Shown here one piece after another: positions 1 to 7,537 of a stretch of 42,213 bases of DNA. The position numbers and the translations under genes are program-made. The stretch is taken from contig MWBZ01000005.1 of assembly GCA_002069765.1 (NCBI GenBank), positions 1 through 42,213 on the forward strand, written 5' to 3'. Position 1 is the stretch's first letter. Every line of letters begins with the position of its first letter. This DNA is from a bacterium ADurb.Bin243 (lineage in GTDB: Bacteria > Muiribacteriota > UBA9980). A model generated the notes under the pieces. The model did not search any database and had not been told where the DNA came from. It saw only the letters and a list, made by a program, of their open reading frames with translations.

Positions 1-1
1 A

Positions 2-211
2 TATCAGGACGGCCTTCGCTACTACGAGTCCACAAAAGACACGTCGACGCATTTTTATATAGACTACCTGCCGAAAGGCACTTATGTCTTCGAATACCAG
101 CTGCGTGTTCAGCACCGCGGCAAATACCAGAACGGAATGGCCCACATAGAATGCATGTACGCGCCGGAGTTCAACAGCCATTCGGCCAGCGTCGTGCTTG
201 AAGTAAAATAA
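2..211 (+). CDS. Alpha-2-macroglobulin family protein, C-terminal end (5' partial)
   Basis: The open frame enters from the left edge and ends with TAA at 209-211; about 69 residues are visible. They include 'YLPKGTYVFEYQLRV' and 'MYAPEFNSHS', which match the last domain of bacterial alpha-2-macroglobulins, where a 'MYAPEF..HS' motif follows a 'G.Y.FEY.L' strand. Family members are large periplasmic or surface proteins thought to trap foreign proteases, often paired with penicillin-binding protein 1C. The thioester and bait regions lie outside the window and cannot be judged. The gene ends 38 bases before the next start on the same strand, so the two may be co-transcribed. Confidence 0.72.
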   Translation, partial: YQDGLRYYESTKDTSTHFYIDYLPKGTYVFEYQLRVQHRGKYQNGMAHIECMYAPEFNSHSASVVLEVK

Positions 212-249
212 CGGTTATTAATTAACGAACAGATCGAGGTGTATCTATT

Positions 250-1599
250 ATGGTAAAGAAAATTTCGGCGGCCGCCGCGATTTTAATTTTAGTCAATTTA
301 TTCGGTATGGTGACGGTTTTTGCCCAGTCGGACCAGCTTTTGAGCGACTCCGGCCTGGTTTATTATTATAAAAACCAGTTCCAGCAGGCGTTGAAAGAAT
401 TCGAGTCCGCGCTTAAAGTCAACCCTAAAAATCCTGAAATATACTACAACATTGCCAGGGCCCAGAACCAGCTCAACAATCCCAAAGCGGCCGAAGAGGC
501 GCTGAAAAAAGCCATAGAACTCAAGCCCAACTATGCGGTCGCTAAAAACATGCTTAAAAAAATACAGGCCGATTTGTCTAAACAGGATAAATCGAGCGTC
601 AGCACTTTTTCTAAAAAACTTAAAGTGCAGATCCCTTCCGAGCTCTCATATCCTTACGACGATTTCACCGAGGGGTTTTACGCCTATTACAGCGGAGATA
701 TGAGCGGCTCGCGCGAAAAATTCGACGAGGACATCAAAAATAAATCGAAAGAAGTCCAGGCGAGAATGGACCAGGGCATTATTTACTATCACATGAGAAA
801 TTTCGATGAAGCCGCGAATTACTTTAAAAAAGCGCTCGAAAAAGACCTGCAGAACGCCAACGCGTTGTTCAACCTTGGCCTTGCTTACGAGCAGTCGGCG
901 CAGCCCGATCTCGCTATTTCCATGTACGAAAAGGCCTATAGCGTTAATCCCGCCCTTACCCAGGCTAAAGAGCGCCTTAAAATGGTCAAGGACAACGTTT
1001 TAATGAACCAGATGAACCTCGCGGATTCATACTTCAACAAATCCGACTGGAAAAAAGCCGTGGAAGCATATGAAAAAGCTAAAACCTACGCTTTGAAAAA
1101 TTCCGTCGAATATTCCAAAGCCGACAGCAATATGCGCGTCGCCAAACTTGAAATCGAGAAAAAAGGCGAACAGCGCAGCCAGATCAACAAGGGCTTTCTG
1201 GCCAGAAACGTCGAATTTATAGACGCCGACGCTAATCCCGGACGCTATACCGGAAATATAGTCACATGGAAAGGGCGCATATATAAAATTGAAAAATCTG
1301 GCTACATAACCGATTTTTTAGTGGTATATCTGCCGTCTTTCCGCTCCGACCTTGACAGCACAGAATATTCGAAAGATTTGATATTTGTCGTCCGTTTCGA
1401 AAAACCGTTCAGGCAGCATGAACTTTTGCGCGAAGAGTCCGATATCACTATAGTCGGAAAAATCAGCGGAAGCGAACAGCTTAAAAATGCGTTTAAATAC
1501 AATAACTATACCGATAAGCTGATACTCGAGCCGCTCAAAATGACGGTGACTAACAGGAGCTATTCAGGCGAGTACGTGTGGGAATCCACCGAAAATTAA
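250..1599 (+). CDS. Secreted TPR-repeat protein with C-terminal beta-rich domain
   Basis: A protein of 449 aa with an N-terminal signal peptide (basic MVKK, a hydrophobic stretch to about residue 24, likely cut after 'VFAQ'). TPR units lie at about 30-110 ('YYYKNQFQQALKEFESALKVNP', 'AEEALKKAIELKPNY') and again at about 140-300 ('FDEAANYFKKALEKD', 'WKKAVEAYEKAKTY'). Residues about 325-440 form a different, beta-rich domain beginning 'NPGRYTGNIVTWKGRI', which resembles an OB-fold-like small domain, though I do not recognise a named family. TPRs mediate protein-protein contacts, so a periplasmic scaffold role is likely. The start is ATG 250, 38 bases after the macroglobulin gene. The biological role is unknown. 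Confidence 0.85.
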   Translation: MVKKISAAAAILILVNLFGMVTVFAQSDQLLSDSGLVYYYKNQFQQALKEFESALKVNPKNPEIYYNIARAQNQLNNPKAAEEALKKAIELKPNYAVAKNMLKKIQADLSKQDKSSVSTFSKKLKVQIPSELSYPYDDFTEGFYAYYSGDMSGSREKFDEDIKNKSKEVQARMDQGIIYYHMRNFDEAANYFKKALEKDLQNANALFNLGLAYEQSAQPDLAISMYEKAYSVNPALTQAKERLKMVKDNVLMNQMNLADSYFNKSDWKKAVEAYEKAKTYALKNSVEYSKADSNMRVAKLEIEKKGEQRSQINKGFLARNVEFIDADANPGRYTGNIVTWKGRIYKIEKSGYITDFLVVYLPSFRSDLDSTEYSKDLIFVVRFEKPFRQHELLREESDITIVGKISGSEQLKNAFKYNNYTDKLILEPLKMTVTNRSYSGEYVWESTEN

Positions 1600-1631
1600 T
1601 TGCGTTTGCGTTAATGTTTTTTATTTTTCCG

Positions 1632-1680
1632 CCGATATATGAACAAAAGGCTTAATTTAAAAATGTAAAAAATATATCGG
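1632..1680 (+). promoter_or_regulatory. Inverted repeat just upstream of the small ORF's ribosome binding site
   Basis: A perfect 9-base inverted repeat, CCGATATAT (1632-1640) and ATATATCGG (1672-1680), is separated by 31 bases. The right arm runs directly into the G-run (to 1684) that serves as ribosome binding site for the ORF at 1693. If the arms pair in the RNA, access to the site could be affected. It could equally be a chance AT-rich pairing or a remnant terminator of the preceding TPR gene. Confidence 0.3.
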
Positions 1681-1692
1681 GGGGAATAAAGA

Positions 1693-1815
1693 ATGAAAGA
1701 CGTAAACAATTTTAATGTGTTAAAAGATCTCTACAGCCTCAAAAAAATGGAATTGAACGGCGACCAGCTTTACGTGGTCAATAAATTCATTTCATATCTC
1801 GAAATGAATAAATAA
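1693..1815 (+). CDS. Small protein, 40 aa, unknown function
   Basis: ATG at 1693 is preceded by a G-rich Shine-Dalgarno run (CGGGGGGAA, 1678-1686) at suitable spacing. It ends at TAA 1813-1815 and is followed by a perfect stem-loop at 1843-1874. The peptide begins MKDVNNFNVLKDL and ends ISYLEMNK. It is soluble, mixed in charge, and shows no signal peptide or membrane segment. The good ribosome site, protein-like codon use and following terminator-like hairpin argue for a real gene. I recognise no family. Confidence 0.5.
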   Translation: MKDVNNFNVLKDLYSLKKMELNGDQLYVVNKFISYLEMNK

Positions 1816-1842
1816 TATAAAAATCAATATTAAAAATTCACT

Positions 1843-1874
1843 AAATAGAGGTTTGTGCATTCAAACCTCTATTT
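1843..1874 (+). terminator. Stem-loop, probable intrinsic terminator of the small ORF
   Basis: A perfect 13-bp stem: AAATAGAGGTTTG (1843-1855), loop TGCATT, CAAACCTCTATTT (1862-1874). A's precede it and T-rich sequence (AATTTAT) follows, which is the layout of a bidirectional intrinsic terminator. It overlaps the only ordinary start codon (GTG 1855) of the downstream racemase ORF, which complicates that gene's start. Confidence 0.6.
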
Positions 1875-3009
1875 AATTTATGGAAGTGCCGTCATTAGCA
1901 GTTATAATTCAACGCCACGATATCCTTTAATTAAAATTAACGCGGATAAAATTACGCAGAACGCGCGAAAGATAATCCGGATGTGCTCTAAACACGGAAT
2001 AGAAGCCTATCCTGTCTTAAAAGCCATGTGCGGTTTCGCGCCGCCGGTCGAGGCGGCCTTGAAAGCATCTCCTGAAGGCGTTTTTGATTCGTCGATAACC
2101 GATCTGGCGTCGGCCGGCGCGGCCGGAAATTTAAATATGCGCCGCGGCCTTATCAGGCTGTTTTCCAAAAGCGAACTGGCCTGCTACAGAGAATATCTTA
2201 ACGCGGTCGATTATTTTTTCGTTTCAGATATTTATCATTTAAAAGCGCTCGGCGAGTTAAAACCTGGCGCCGCAGTTATTCTGGCCGTGGATTCAGGCGA
2301 TCTGCGCGAGGGAATACCCCTCGGCGAGCTCGATAGATTTATCGCGGCTGCGCTTAAAATCAAGACTATCCGGATATTCGGAGCGGCGACCAATCACGCC
2401 TGCTTTTCTGGCATAGTGCCGACCGCTCCCATCATAGATAAATTTGTCGAAAAAATCGAAGAGGCCGAGCGGAAATTCGGTTTTGAATTTCAGATGGTTT
2501 CCGGCGGCAACAGCTCTCTTATAGGGCTTATAGAAGAAAATGCCGCCAACGCCCGAATCAATAACATCAGGGTCGGCGAAGCGCTCTTTCTCGGCACCGA
2601 CGTCCTTACCAGAAAACCCATCAAATGGCTCGCGCATGATACTTTCAGGGTTGAAGCCGAGGTCATCGAGTGCCGGGAGAAAGATTCTATTTTAGAAGGC
2701 GTGCGCACCCAGAACGCTTTTAACGAGGTTATAGATTTCGATAAAAGAAATATTAAGCCCGGCGCTAAAACGCTGCGCGCGATAGTCGCCCTCGGCAAGA
2801 AGCATTTTTACGTGAACGGGATAAGGCCCATGGAAAAAGGCGTTTTTGTTGTGGGCGCGTCTTCCGATTACCTCATAGCCGACGTCACCTGCTGCGATCG
2901 GCGCATAAAATGCGGCGACACTCTGGAATTTTCCCTGGACTACGCGGCCCTTATGAGCGCGATGCGCGCCGCGGGAAAATATATGTCTTACTCGATCGTC
3001 AACTCATAA
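1855..3009 (+). CDS. orr: PLP-dependent ornithine/alanine racemase-like enzyme (N-terminal alanine-racemase fold)
   Basis: Numbered from GTG 1855 the ORF is 384 aa. The first barrel strand is 'PRYPLIKINADKI' (residues 21-33). The PLP lysine is K56 in 'YPVLKAMCG', matching the 'TKGVCG' type of ornithine racemases, and 'GGNSS' (217-221) and 'RVGEALFLG' (239-247) are the phosphate-site and late-barrel motifs of that family. There is no separate alanine-racemase C-terminal domain, as expected for ornithine racemase-like or YhfX-like enzymes. These interconvert D- and L-amino acids, commonly ornithine. The start is doubtful: GTG 1855 sits inside a perfect hairpin, no ATG/GTG/TTG occurs in frame again before the conserved first strand, and the next in-frame ATG (1981) would delete that strand. 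An ATT at 1894 preceded by GGAAG (1882-1886) is a possible rare start. Substrate is inferred. Confidence 0.75.
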   Translation: MHSNLYLIYGSAVISSYNSTPRYPLIKINADKITQNARKIIRMCSKHGIEAYPVLKAMCGFAPPVEAALKASPEGVFDSSITDLASAGAAGNLNMRRGLIRLFSKSELACYREYLNAVDYFFVSDIYHLKALGELKPGAAVILAVDSGDLREGIPLGELDRFIAAALKIKTIRIFGAATNHACFSGIVPTAPIIDKFVEKIEEAERKFGFEFQMVSGGNSSLIGLIEENAANARINNIRVGEALFLGTDVLTRKPIKWLAHDTFRVEAEVIECREKDSILEGVRTQNAFNEVIDFDKRNIKPGAKTLRAIVALGKKHFYVNGIRPMEKGVFVVGASSDYLIADVTCCDRRIKCGDTLEFSLDYAALMSAMRAAGKYMSYSIVNS

Positions 3010-3011
3010 AA

Positions 3012-3029
3012 CGCCCTTTTTTTAGGGCG
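3012..3029 (-). terminator. Possible terminator between convergent genes
   Basis: The stem CGCCCT / AGGGCG with a six-base loop lies between the racemase stop (3009) and the adenine deaminase stop (3033). Read on the minus strand the stem is followed by TTTT, so it can act as a short intrinsic terminator for the deaminase. The T run is short, so strength is uncertain. Confidence 0.45.
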
Positions 3030-3032
3030 GCT

Positions 3033-4667
3033 CTAACAATCGAAAAGGTCTATCACTTTATAATTTTGCGAATCGAACAGGCCGGCCGAGCTCATTTTAA
3101 GCGCCGGTATGACGAACAACGACATGAACGAAAGCGTCATAAACGGCGCCGTGAGACTCGTTTTAATTTGAGTTTCGACTATCTCTTCGAGCCGGCGGTA
3201 CTTTTTTTCTACCGCTTCGCAAGGCATATCGCTTATTATGCCCCCTATCGGAAGCTCCAGCATATCGCATTCGCCGCCGGCCGAGACCGCGCTGATGCCG
3301 CCCCTGGCTTTTATGACCATATTTACGGCTTTCGCCAGCGATTCGTCGTCGGTGCCCGCGGCTATTATATTATGCGCGTCGTGATTGACGCTGGAGGCTA
3401 TAGCGCCGTTTTTAAACCCCGTATTTTTGATAAAGCCTATGACCGGCGGCGAATCTTTATAGCGGCTTATGAGCGCTATTTTTAAAATATCGTTTTCTAT
3501 ATCGGCGGAGGCTTTTCCGTCCTCGGTTTTTATCTCGTGAACGCCCCGCGCTGTGACCAGGCTGCCGTTGAAAGCTTCTATCACATTGGCTTTTTTACAA
3601 TTCGCCTTTACGGCGAAGTCTTCGGGTTTTTTGAGACCCGCGTTGAAAGCGTATTTGAAAGAGGTTTTTTGCGATTCGACGTAAACCCCGCCCGAATCGC
3701 TTGCTATTTCGCCGCGGATGAAGCATTTTAAAACGTTGAAATCGCGAAGATTGTCCACTATGAGAAAATCCGCGCTGTCGCTCTGGCGCAGTAACCCACA
3801 GTCAAGGCCGTAATGAAGCGTAGGATTGAGCGACGCCGCCTTCATGGCGTTTAACGGATCGATTCCCAGCGCCACAGCTTTTTTTACGAGAAGGTTTATA
3901 TGGCCTTTCAAAAGGTCGTCCGGGTGACGGTCGTCGCTTGAAAACATGCAGCTTTCTGGATGCGTGCCCAGAAGCGGATATAATTTGTCGAAATCTTTGG
4001 CCGCGGAGCCTTCGCGTATCTGTATCTTTATTCCGCAAGCTATCTTTTCGAGCGCTTCGCTCATTTCAACGCATTCATGGTCGGTTGTGATTCCCGCGGC
4101 GGCGTACTTTTTGAGCGCTTCGCCGGAGAGGCCCGGCGCGTGGCCGTCCACCGCTTTTTTATATTTTCGGGTTATGGCTATTTTTTCCATGAGTTCTTCG
4201 GACGAATTAAGAACGCCCGGAACGTCCATTACCTCGCCCAGATGGTTGACGTCGGGGAGTTTCATAAGCTCTTCAACGTCTGCGGGCGTTATGCTGAACC
4301 CGGCGCCGGAATCGAACGGGACGCACGACGGGGCGCTGAAATAAAATTTGAGAGGCGACTGTCTGGCGTTTTCTATCATGAACATAACGCCTTCGATCCC
4401 GCTGACGTTGGCGATTTCGTGGGCGTCGGAAACGGTCGCGATCGTGCCGTGACGGAGGGCGACCCTCGAAAATTCCACTGGCGTTAGCATCGAGCTTTCT
4501 ATGTGGATATGCGAATCGACGAAACCCGGTATTATATATTCGCGGCCTTCACGCGGGCCGCCGCCGCTGAGAATCTCTACCGCAGATATTATTCCGTTTT
4601 CAACGCTCACGGCGCCGTAATAAATTCGCGAATTTATTAAATCGACAATGTTGCCTTCTATTCTCAT
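3033..4667 (-). CDS. ade: Adenine deaminase (EC 3.5.4.2)
   Basis: A protein of 544 aa, close to the family's usual length. It belongs to the amidohydrolase superfamily: the metal-binding strand 'GFVDSHIHIES' carries the HxH pair at about residues 53-55, followed by 'SMLTPVEFSR' and 'GTIATVSDAHEIANV', which are characteristic of adenine deaminase. Family-typical blocks continue through 'DGHAPGLSG', 'SSDDRHPDDL' and the C-terminal 'GGECDMLELPIGG'. It hydrolyses adenine to hypoxanthine and ammonia in the cytoplasm for purine salvage. ATG 4667 has a purine-rich site (AAGGGCGG) six bases upstream. It is transcribed divergently from anmK. Adenine phosphoribosyltransferase occurs elsewhere in the window (29535-30050), so adenine has two possible fates in this cell. 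Confidence 0.95.
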   Translation of the reverse strand: MRIEGNIVDLINSRIYYGAVSVENGIISAVEILSGGGPREGREYIIPGFVDSHIHIESSMLTPVEFSRVALRHGTIATVSDAHEIANVSGIEGVMFMIENARQSPLKFYFSAPSCVPFDSGAGFSITPADVEELMKLPDVNHLGEVMDVPGVLNSSEELMEKIAITRKYKKAVDGHAPGLSGEALKKYAAAGITTDHECVEMSEALEKIACGIKIQIREGSAAKDFDKLYPLLGTHPESCMFSSDDRHPDDLLKGHINLLVKKAVALGIDPLNAMKAASLNPTLHYGLDCGLLRQSDSADFLIVDNLRDFNVLKCFIRGEIASDSGGVYVESQKTSFKYAFNAGLKKPEDFAVKANCKKANVIEAFNGSLVTARGVHEIKTEDGKASADIENDILKIALISRYKDSPPVIGFIKNTGFKNGAIASSVNHDAHNIIAAGTDDESLAKAVNMVIKARGGISAVSAGGECDMLELPIGGIISDMPCEAVEKKYRRLEEIVETQIKTSLTAPFMTLSFMSLFVIPALKMSSAGLFDSQNYKVIDLFDC

Positions 4668-4778
4668 TTCATACCGCCCTTAATATTTTTATATCATGAC
4701 CTTTTTTGTCATTTGGCAATTTTATAAGTGATAGAATATTATTTTTTAGATAAAAAGTCAACTTTTTTGCATTTATTA

Positions 4779-4807
4779 TTGAAACTATTTATTAAATTTA
4801 ATATAAT
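4779..4807 (+). promoter_or_regulatory. Sigma-70-type promoter for anmK, placed for a leaderless transcript
   Basis: TTGAAA (4779-4784), a 17-base spacer and a perfect TATAAT (4802-4807). The next six bases are AGCCCC, so the expected transcription start falls on 4814, the first base of the anmK GTG codon. No Shine-Dalgarno sequence precedes that codon. Confidence 0.7.
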
Positions 4808-4813
4808 AGCCCC

Positions 4814-6055
4814 GTGGTAAAGATAATTTCTAAAAAAATCACTGAATATAAAACAGTCATAGGCATTATGACCGGAACTTCTCTCGACGGCGTAGATACG
4901 CTCGTTACGCGCATAAAAGGCCGCGGCGTTTCAACGCGCCACGAAAATTTATGCTTTAAGGTGTTTGAAATACCATCCGCCCTCAAAGAACGCATGCGCT
5001 CTATTATGAGAGATAAAACCGCCGCGCTGGAAGAGATATGCCGCATCAATTTCGAGCTGGCGTCTCTTTACGCCGGCTGTATAAAAAAAATCTGCCGCGC
5101 TTCGGGCGTTGGAATCGAAGATATAGATTTTGCCGGCATTTCAGGCCAGACGTTTTTTCACGTGCCCGGCGAGGCCACTTTACAACTCGGATCGGGTTCG
5201 GCGCTTTCGGGCATTTTAGATTTGCCCGTAGTGTGGGATTTCAGGGCCGCCGACATAGCCGCCGGAGGTCAGGGGGCCCCGCTTGTGCCGTATCTGGATT
5301 TCGTTCTTTTTTCGGCGCTTAAAAGAGATATCATAACGCTTAATATAGGCGGAATATCGAATATAACGCATATACCCGCGGCCGGCGGTTTTCACGCGGT
5401 TAAAGCTTTCGACTGCGGGCCGGGCAATATGATAATAGATAAAATGGTCATCGAAATGACCGGGGGCCGTAAGAAATACGATAAAGACGCCCTGATCGCG
5501 CGTTGCGGAAAATCGGCGCCGGAGCTTTTTAATATGATGAAATCCCATCCGTACCTGCAAAAAGCGCCGCCTAAAAGCACCGGCCGCGAGGCCTTCGGCG
5601 ACGGCTACGCCAGAGGGCTTATCGACTTCTGCAAAACCGCGGGCATAAGCTTTCCCGCTATGATTAGAACCGCCGCCGAATTTACGGCTTACTGCGTTAT
5701 AGAGGATATAAAAAAACATATCGCGCCCGGCTTCGCCGCTTCGGGCGTTAAAAAAACGCCCGACCGGCGGCCCCTGCTCGTATGCGCCGGCGGCGGAGCC
5801 GATAATCCCCTGATATTTGAAGCGCTTAAAAAAGGCGCCGCGGACGCCGGAATCGAAACCGTCCACTCTAATTCCATGGGCGTGGATTCGAAATCAAAAG
5901 AAGCTTTGCTGATAGCCGTTCTGGCCAATGAAACTATTTACGGCCACGCTTCAAACGCGCCGTCGGCTACCGGCGCGAAAAAAAGCGTCGTGTGCGGCAG
6001 CGTGGCATATCAACCGCGTCGGCCCCATCCCAAAAATGCCCGGAGGATAAAGTAA
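4814..6055 (+). CDS. anmK: Anhydro-N-acetylmuramic acid kinase
   Basis: A protein of 413 aa; the family is usually near 370, with the surplus at both ends. The ATP-site signature 'GIMTGTSLDGVD' is at about residues 17-28. Further family blocks are 'SGQTFFH', 'LQLGSGSAL', 'VVWDFRAADIAAGGQGAPLVPYLD', 'NIGGISNIT', 'FDCGPGNMIID' and the C-terminal 'NAPSATGA'. The enzyme phosphorylates 1,6-anhydro-MurNAc with opening of the anhydro ring, returning cell-wall sugar to MurNAc-6-P. The start is GTG 4814; the first internal ATG lies inside the signature, so GTG must be used or the frame extended. There is no ribosome binding site, and the promoter position fits a leaderless message. An ion-channel gene begins one base after the stop codon. 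Confidence 0.93.
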   Translation: MVKIISKKITEYKTVIGIMTGTSLDGVDTLVTRIKGRGVSTRHENLCFKVFEIPSALKERMRSIMRDKTAALEEICRINFELASLYAGCIKKICRASGVGIEDIDFAGISGQTFFHVPGEATLQLGSGSALSGILDLPVVWDFRAADIAAGGQGAPLVPYLDFVLFSALKRDIITLNIGGISNITHIPAAGGFHAVKAFDCGPGNMIIDKMVIEMTGGRKKYDKDALIARCGKSAPELFNMMKSHPYLQKAPPKSTGREAFGDGYARGLIDFCKTAGISFPAMIRTAAEFTAYCVIEDIKKHIAPGFAASGVKKTPDRRPLLVCAGGGADNPLIFEALKKGAADAGIETVHSNSMGVDSKSKEALLIAVLANETIYGHASNAPSATGAKKSVVCGSVAYQPRRPHPKNARRIK

Positions 6056-6056
6056 A

Positions 6057-7115
6057 TTGAATAAATATAACAGGCTTTTAATTATATTCGTGTTTTCTAT
6101 ATTATTATTTTTTATAATATTCAACCGCGCTCTGGACAGCGTTCCCGTTTTTTCCGACACGCTCAACTTAACCTCCGATACGGCTTATAACGAGGCCATG
6201 AAAAAAGACCGCGCGTTTTTAAAAAACCTCGGCACTAACGAAGTAAAGGTCGGCGCATACGTTCTCAATTATAAAAATCTCAATATAAACAACGGCACGT
6301 GCACGATCGATTTTTACTTCTGGCTCATCTGGAGCAACCCCGAACTAGACCCGCTTCAATTCGAGGTAATGAACGCGGCCGTAGATTATAAAGACCTTAT
6401 CTCCGACGAAACCGTCGAAGTGGAAGGCAGGACATTTAAATGGGTGAATTACAGAATCGTCGCCACCACGTCCAACGACTTTAATTTTAAAAATTATCCG
6501 CTCGATAAACAGGCCGTCAATATCGAAATAGAAGATAAAGAACTGGATATAAGCAAGATGAATTACGTTATTTCTACCTATGAAAACTCCATCGATTCAA
6601 GAGCTAAAATCCAGGGCTGGGAAATACGCGATAAAGACTGCCACATAACGACCCACAAATACGACACCAACTTCGGATTTACGCCCGAAAACGCAGCCAG
6701 CAGCGATTATTCCAGATACGTTTTGAAAACCGTAATATCGCGCCCTTATTTTTCCTCGATGCTCAAGGTAATGCTGCCTTTAACCGTTATTCTATCGCTT
6801 TCGTTCATATCTTTTTTCCTGAGCCTCGATAAATATTCCCAGCGAATATCGCTTGCCGTTTCAACGGTCTATACCTCGGTCGCCTTTCACATCAACCTTT
6901 CGGCAGCTATCCCCCAGGTAAGCTACCTTACCCTCGCCGACCGGCTTATGATCTCCATCTACTTCATGCTCGCCGTGAGCATAGTCTCGATCGTCGCCAT
7001 GACGGTGCTCGTCGATAAGAAAAAAGACGAACTCGCTTTGAAAATAAACAGAATTTTAATAATTCTATTTCCCGTTTTATGCTTCGTAGTGATTTCATCA
7101 CAATTTGGAAAATAA
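6057..7115 (+). CDS. Pentameric ligand-gated ion channel (prokaryotic Cys-loop-receptor homologue)
   Basis: A protein of 352 aa. Residues 6-23 are a hydrophobic signal or anchor. Residues about 60-228 form a beta-sandwich ligand-binding domain with 'VKVGAYVLNYKNLNI', 'TIDFYFWLIWSNPEL' (83-97, equivalent to the W-x-D-P-x-L strand) and 'NYPLDKQAVNIEIED' (146-160, the shortened Cys-loop region without the cysteine pair, as in GLIC and ELIC). Four membrane helices follow: M1 about 234-255 with the conserved proline P241, M2 about 262-285, M3 about 294-319 after the typical 'PQVSYLTLADRLM' loop, and M4 about 331-348. Start TTG 6057 has GGAGG at 6042-6046. It begins one base after the anmK stop, so the two are almost certainly co-transcribed. 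The ligand and ion are unknown. Confidence 0.85.
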   Translation: MNKYNRLLIIFVFSILLFFIIFNRALDSVPVFSDTLNLTSDTAYNEAMKKDRAFLKNLGTNEVKVGAYVLNYKNLNINNGTCTIDFYFWLIWSNPELDPLQFEVMNAAVDYKDLISDETVEVEGRTFKWVNYRIVATTSNDFNFKNYPLDKQAVNIEIEDKELDISKMNYVISTYENSIDSRAKIQGWEIRDKDCHITTHKYDTNFGFTPENAASSDYSRYVLKTVISRPYFSSMLKVMLPLTVILSLSFISFFLSLDKYSQRISLAVSTVYTSVAFHINLSAAIPQVSYLTLADRLMISIYFMLAVSIVSIVAMTVLVDKKKDELALKINRILIILFPVLCFVVISSQFGK

Positions 7116-7537
7116 TTATTGCTTTTACTTTTCTATTGCTATAATTATTGCCGTTACGATTATTTTTTTATTTTAACGCTAAACTATAAACTATATTCGC
7201 TTTCGATGATAAGGGAAGGCTAGAGGCCAAAGGCCCCTGCCTTCCCTTAAAATCCCTTCCAACCCCGGATTTGCCTGACGCTTTATTTTTGCGGGGTGCC
7301 GGCTTTTCTGCCGGCGCTTTAATTCAGTTACTCTATTTTTGCTAATAGCCTTATTTTTTTAGCGTTCTGTCGTCTATCTTCTATTTTCTTTCATCGCTCT
7401 TCTTTCTGTTTTATTTTTAAATTTTCTTCTTTTTCTTTTTTTGCAGACGCGCGCTTCGCTCGCGCCTGCGCAGCAATAATGGCTGATAGGCAATTAGGCT
7501 TTATAGTTTTATGACAAGCCTTTTTTATGGTTGCCGC
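7116..7537. other. Gene-free stretch between the ion channel and the giant lipoprotein gene
   Basis: No coding region was found. It holds, in order: AT-rich sequence to 7206, the left copy of a long inverted repeat (7207-7327), a pyrimidine-rich tract (about 7370-7442), and a GC-rich hairpin (7443-7469, GCAG...CTGC around alternating CG). The hairpin is followed on the minus strand by A's rather than T's, so it is not a classical terminator of the lipoprotein gene. It may still stall polymerase or protect the 3' end. Confidence 0.6.
7207..7327 (+). repeat. Left copy of a 121-bp inverted repeat bounding the lipoprotein gene
   Basis: This 121-base block aligns without gaps to the reverse complement of 14151-14271; I count 13 mismatches, about 89% identity. 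It contains two stem-loops: AAGGGAAGGC...GCCTTCCCTT (7211-7248) with an inner GAGGCC/GGCCCC pairing, and GCCGGC-TTTTCT-GCCGGC near 7298-7315. In both copies a pyrimidine-rich tract follows on the inner side, containing similar 'TTCTTTCTGTTTT' and 'TTTTCTTCTTTT' segments, so the related region is nearer 235 bp. The first hairpin may also end transcription of the anmK-channel operon. Confidence 0.9.

Noticed and set aside
5216-5866. Minus-strand frame of 216 aa inside anmK
   Set aside because: It lies wholly within the clear anmK frame, has no ribosome site and its peptide is rich in Arg/Gly/Phe as expected from the antisense of a coding region.
7207-7327. Inverted repeats as integron attC sites
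   Set aside because: The conserved core GTTRRRY/RYYYAAC pairs and the spacing of attC were not found, and there is no integrase in the window.
7443-7469. GC-rich hairpin as terminator of the giant lipoprotein
   Set aside because: On the minus strand it is followed by A's, not T's, so it lacks the terminator tail. It is listed only as a structure in the gap.
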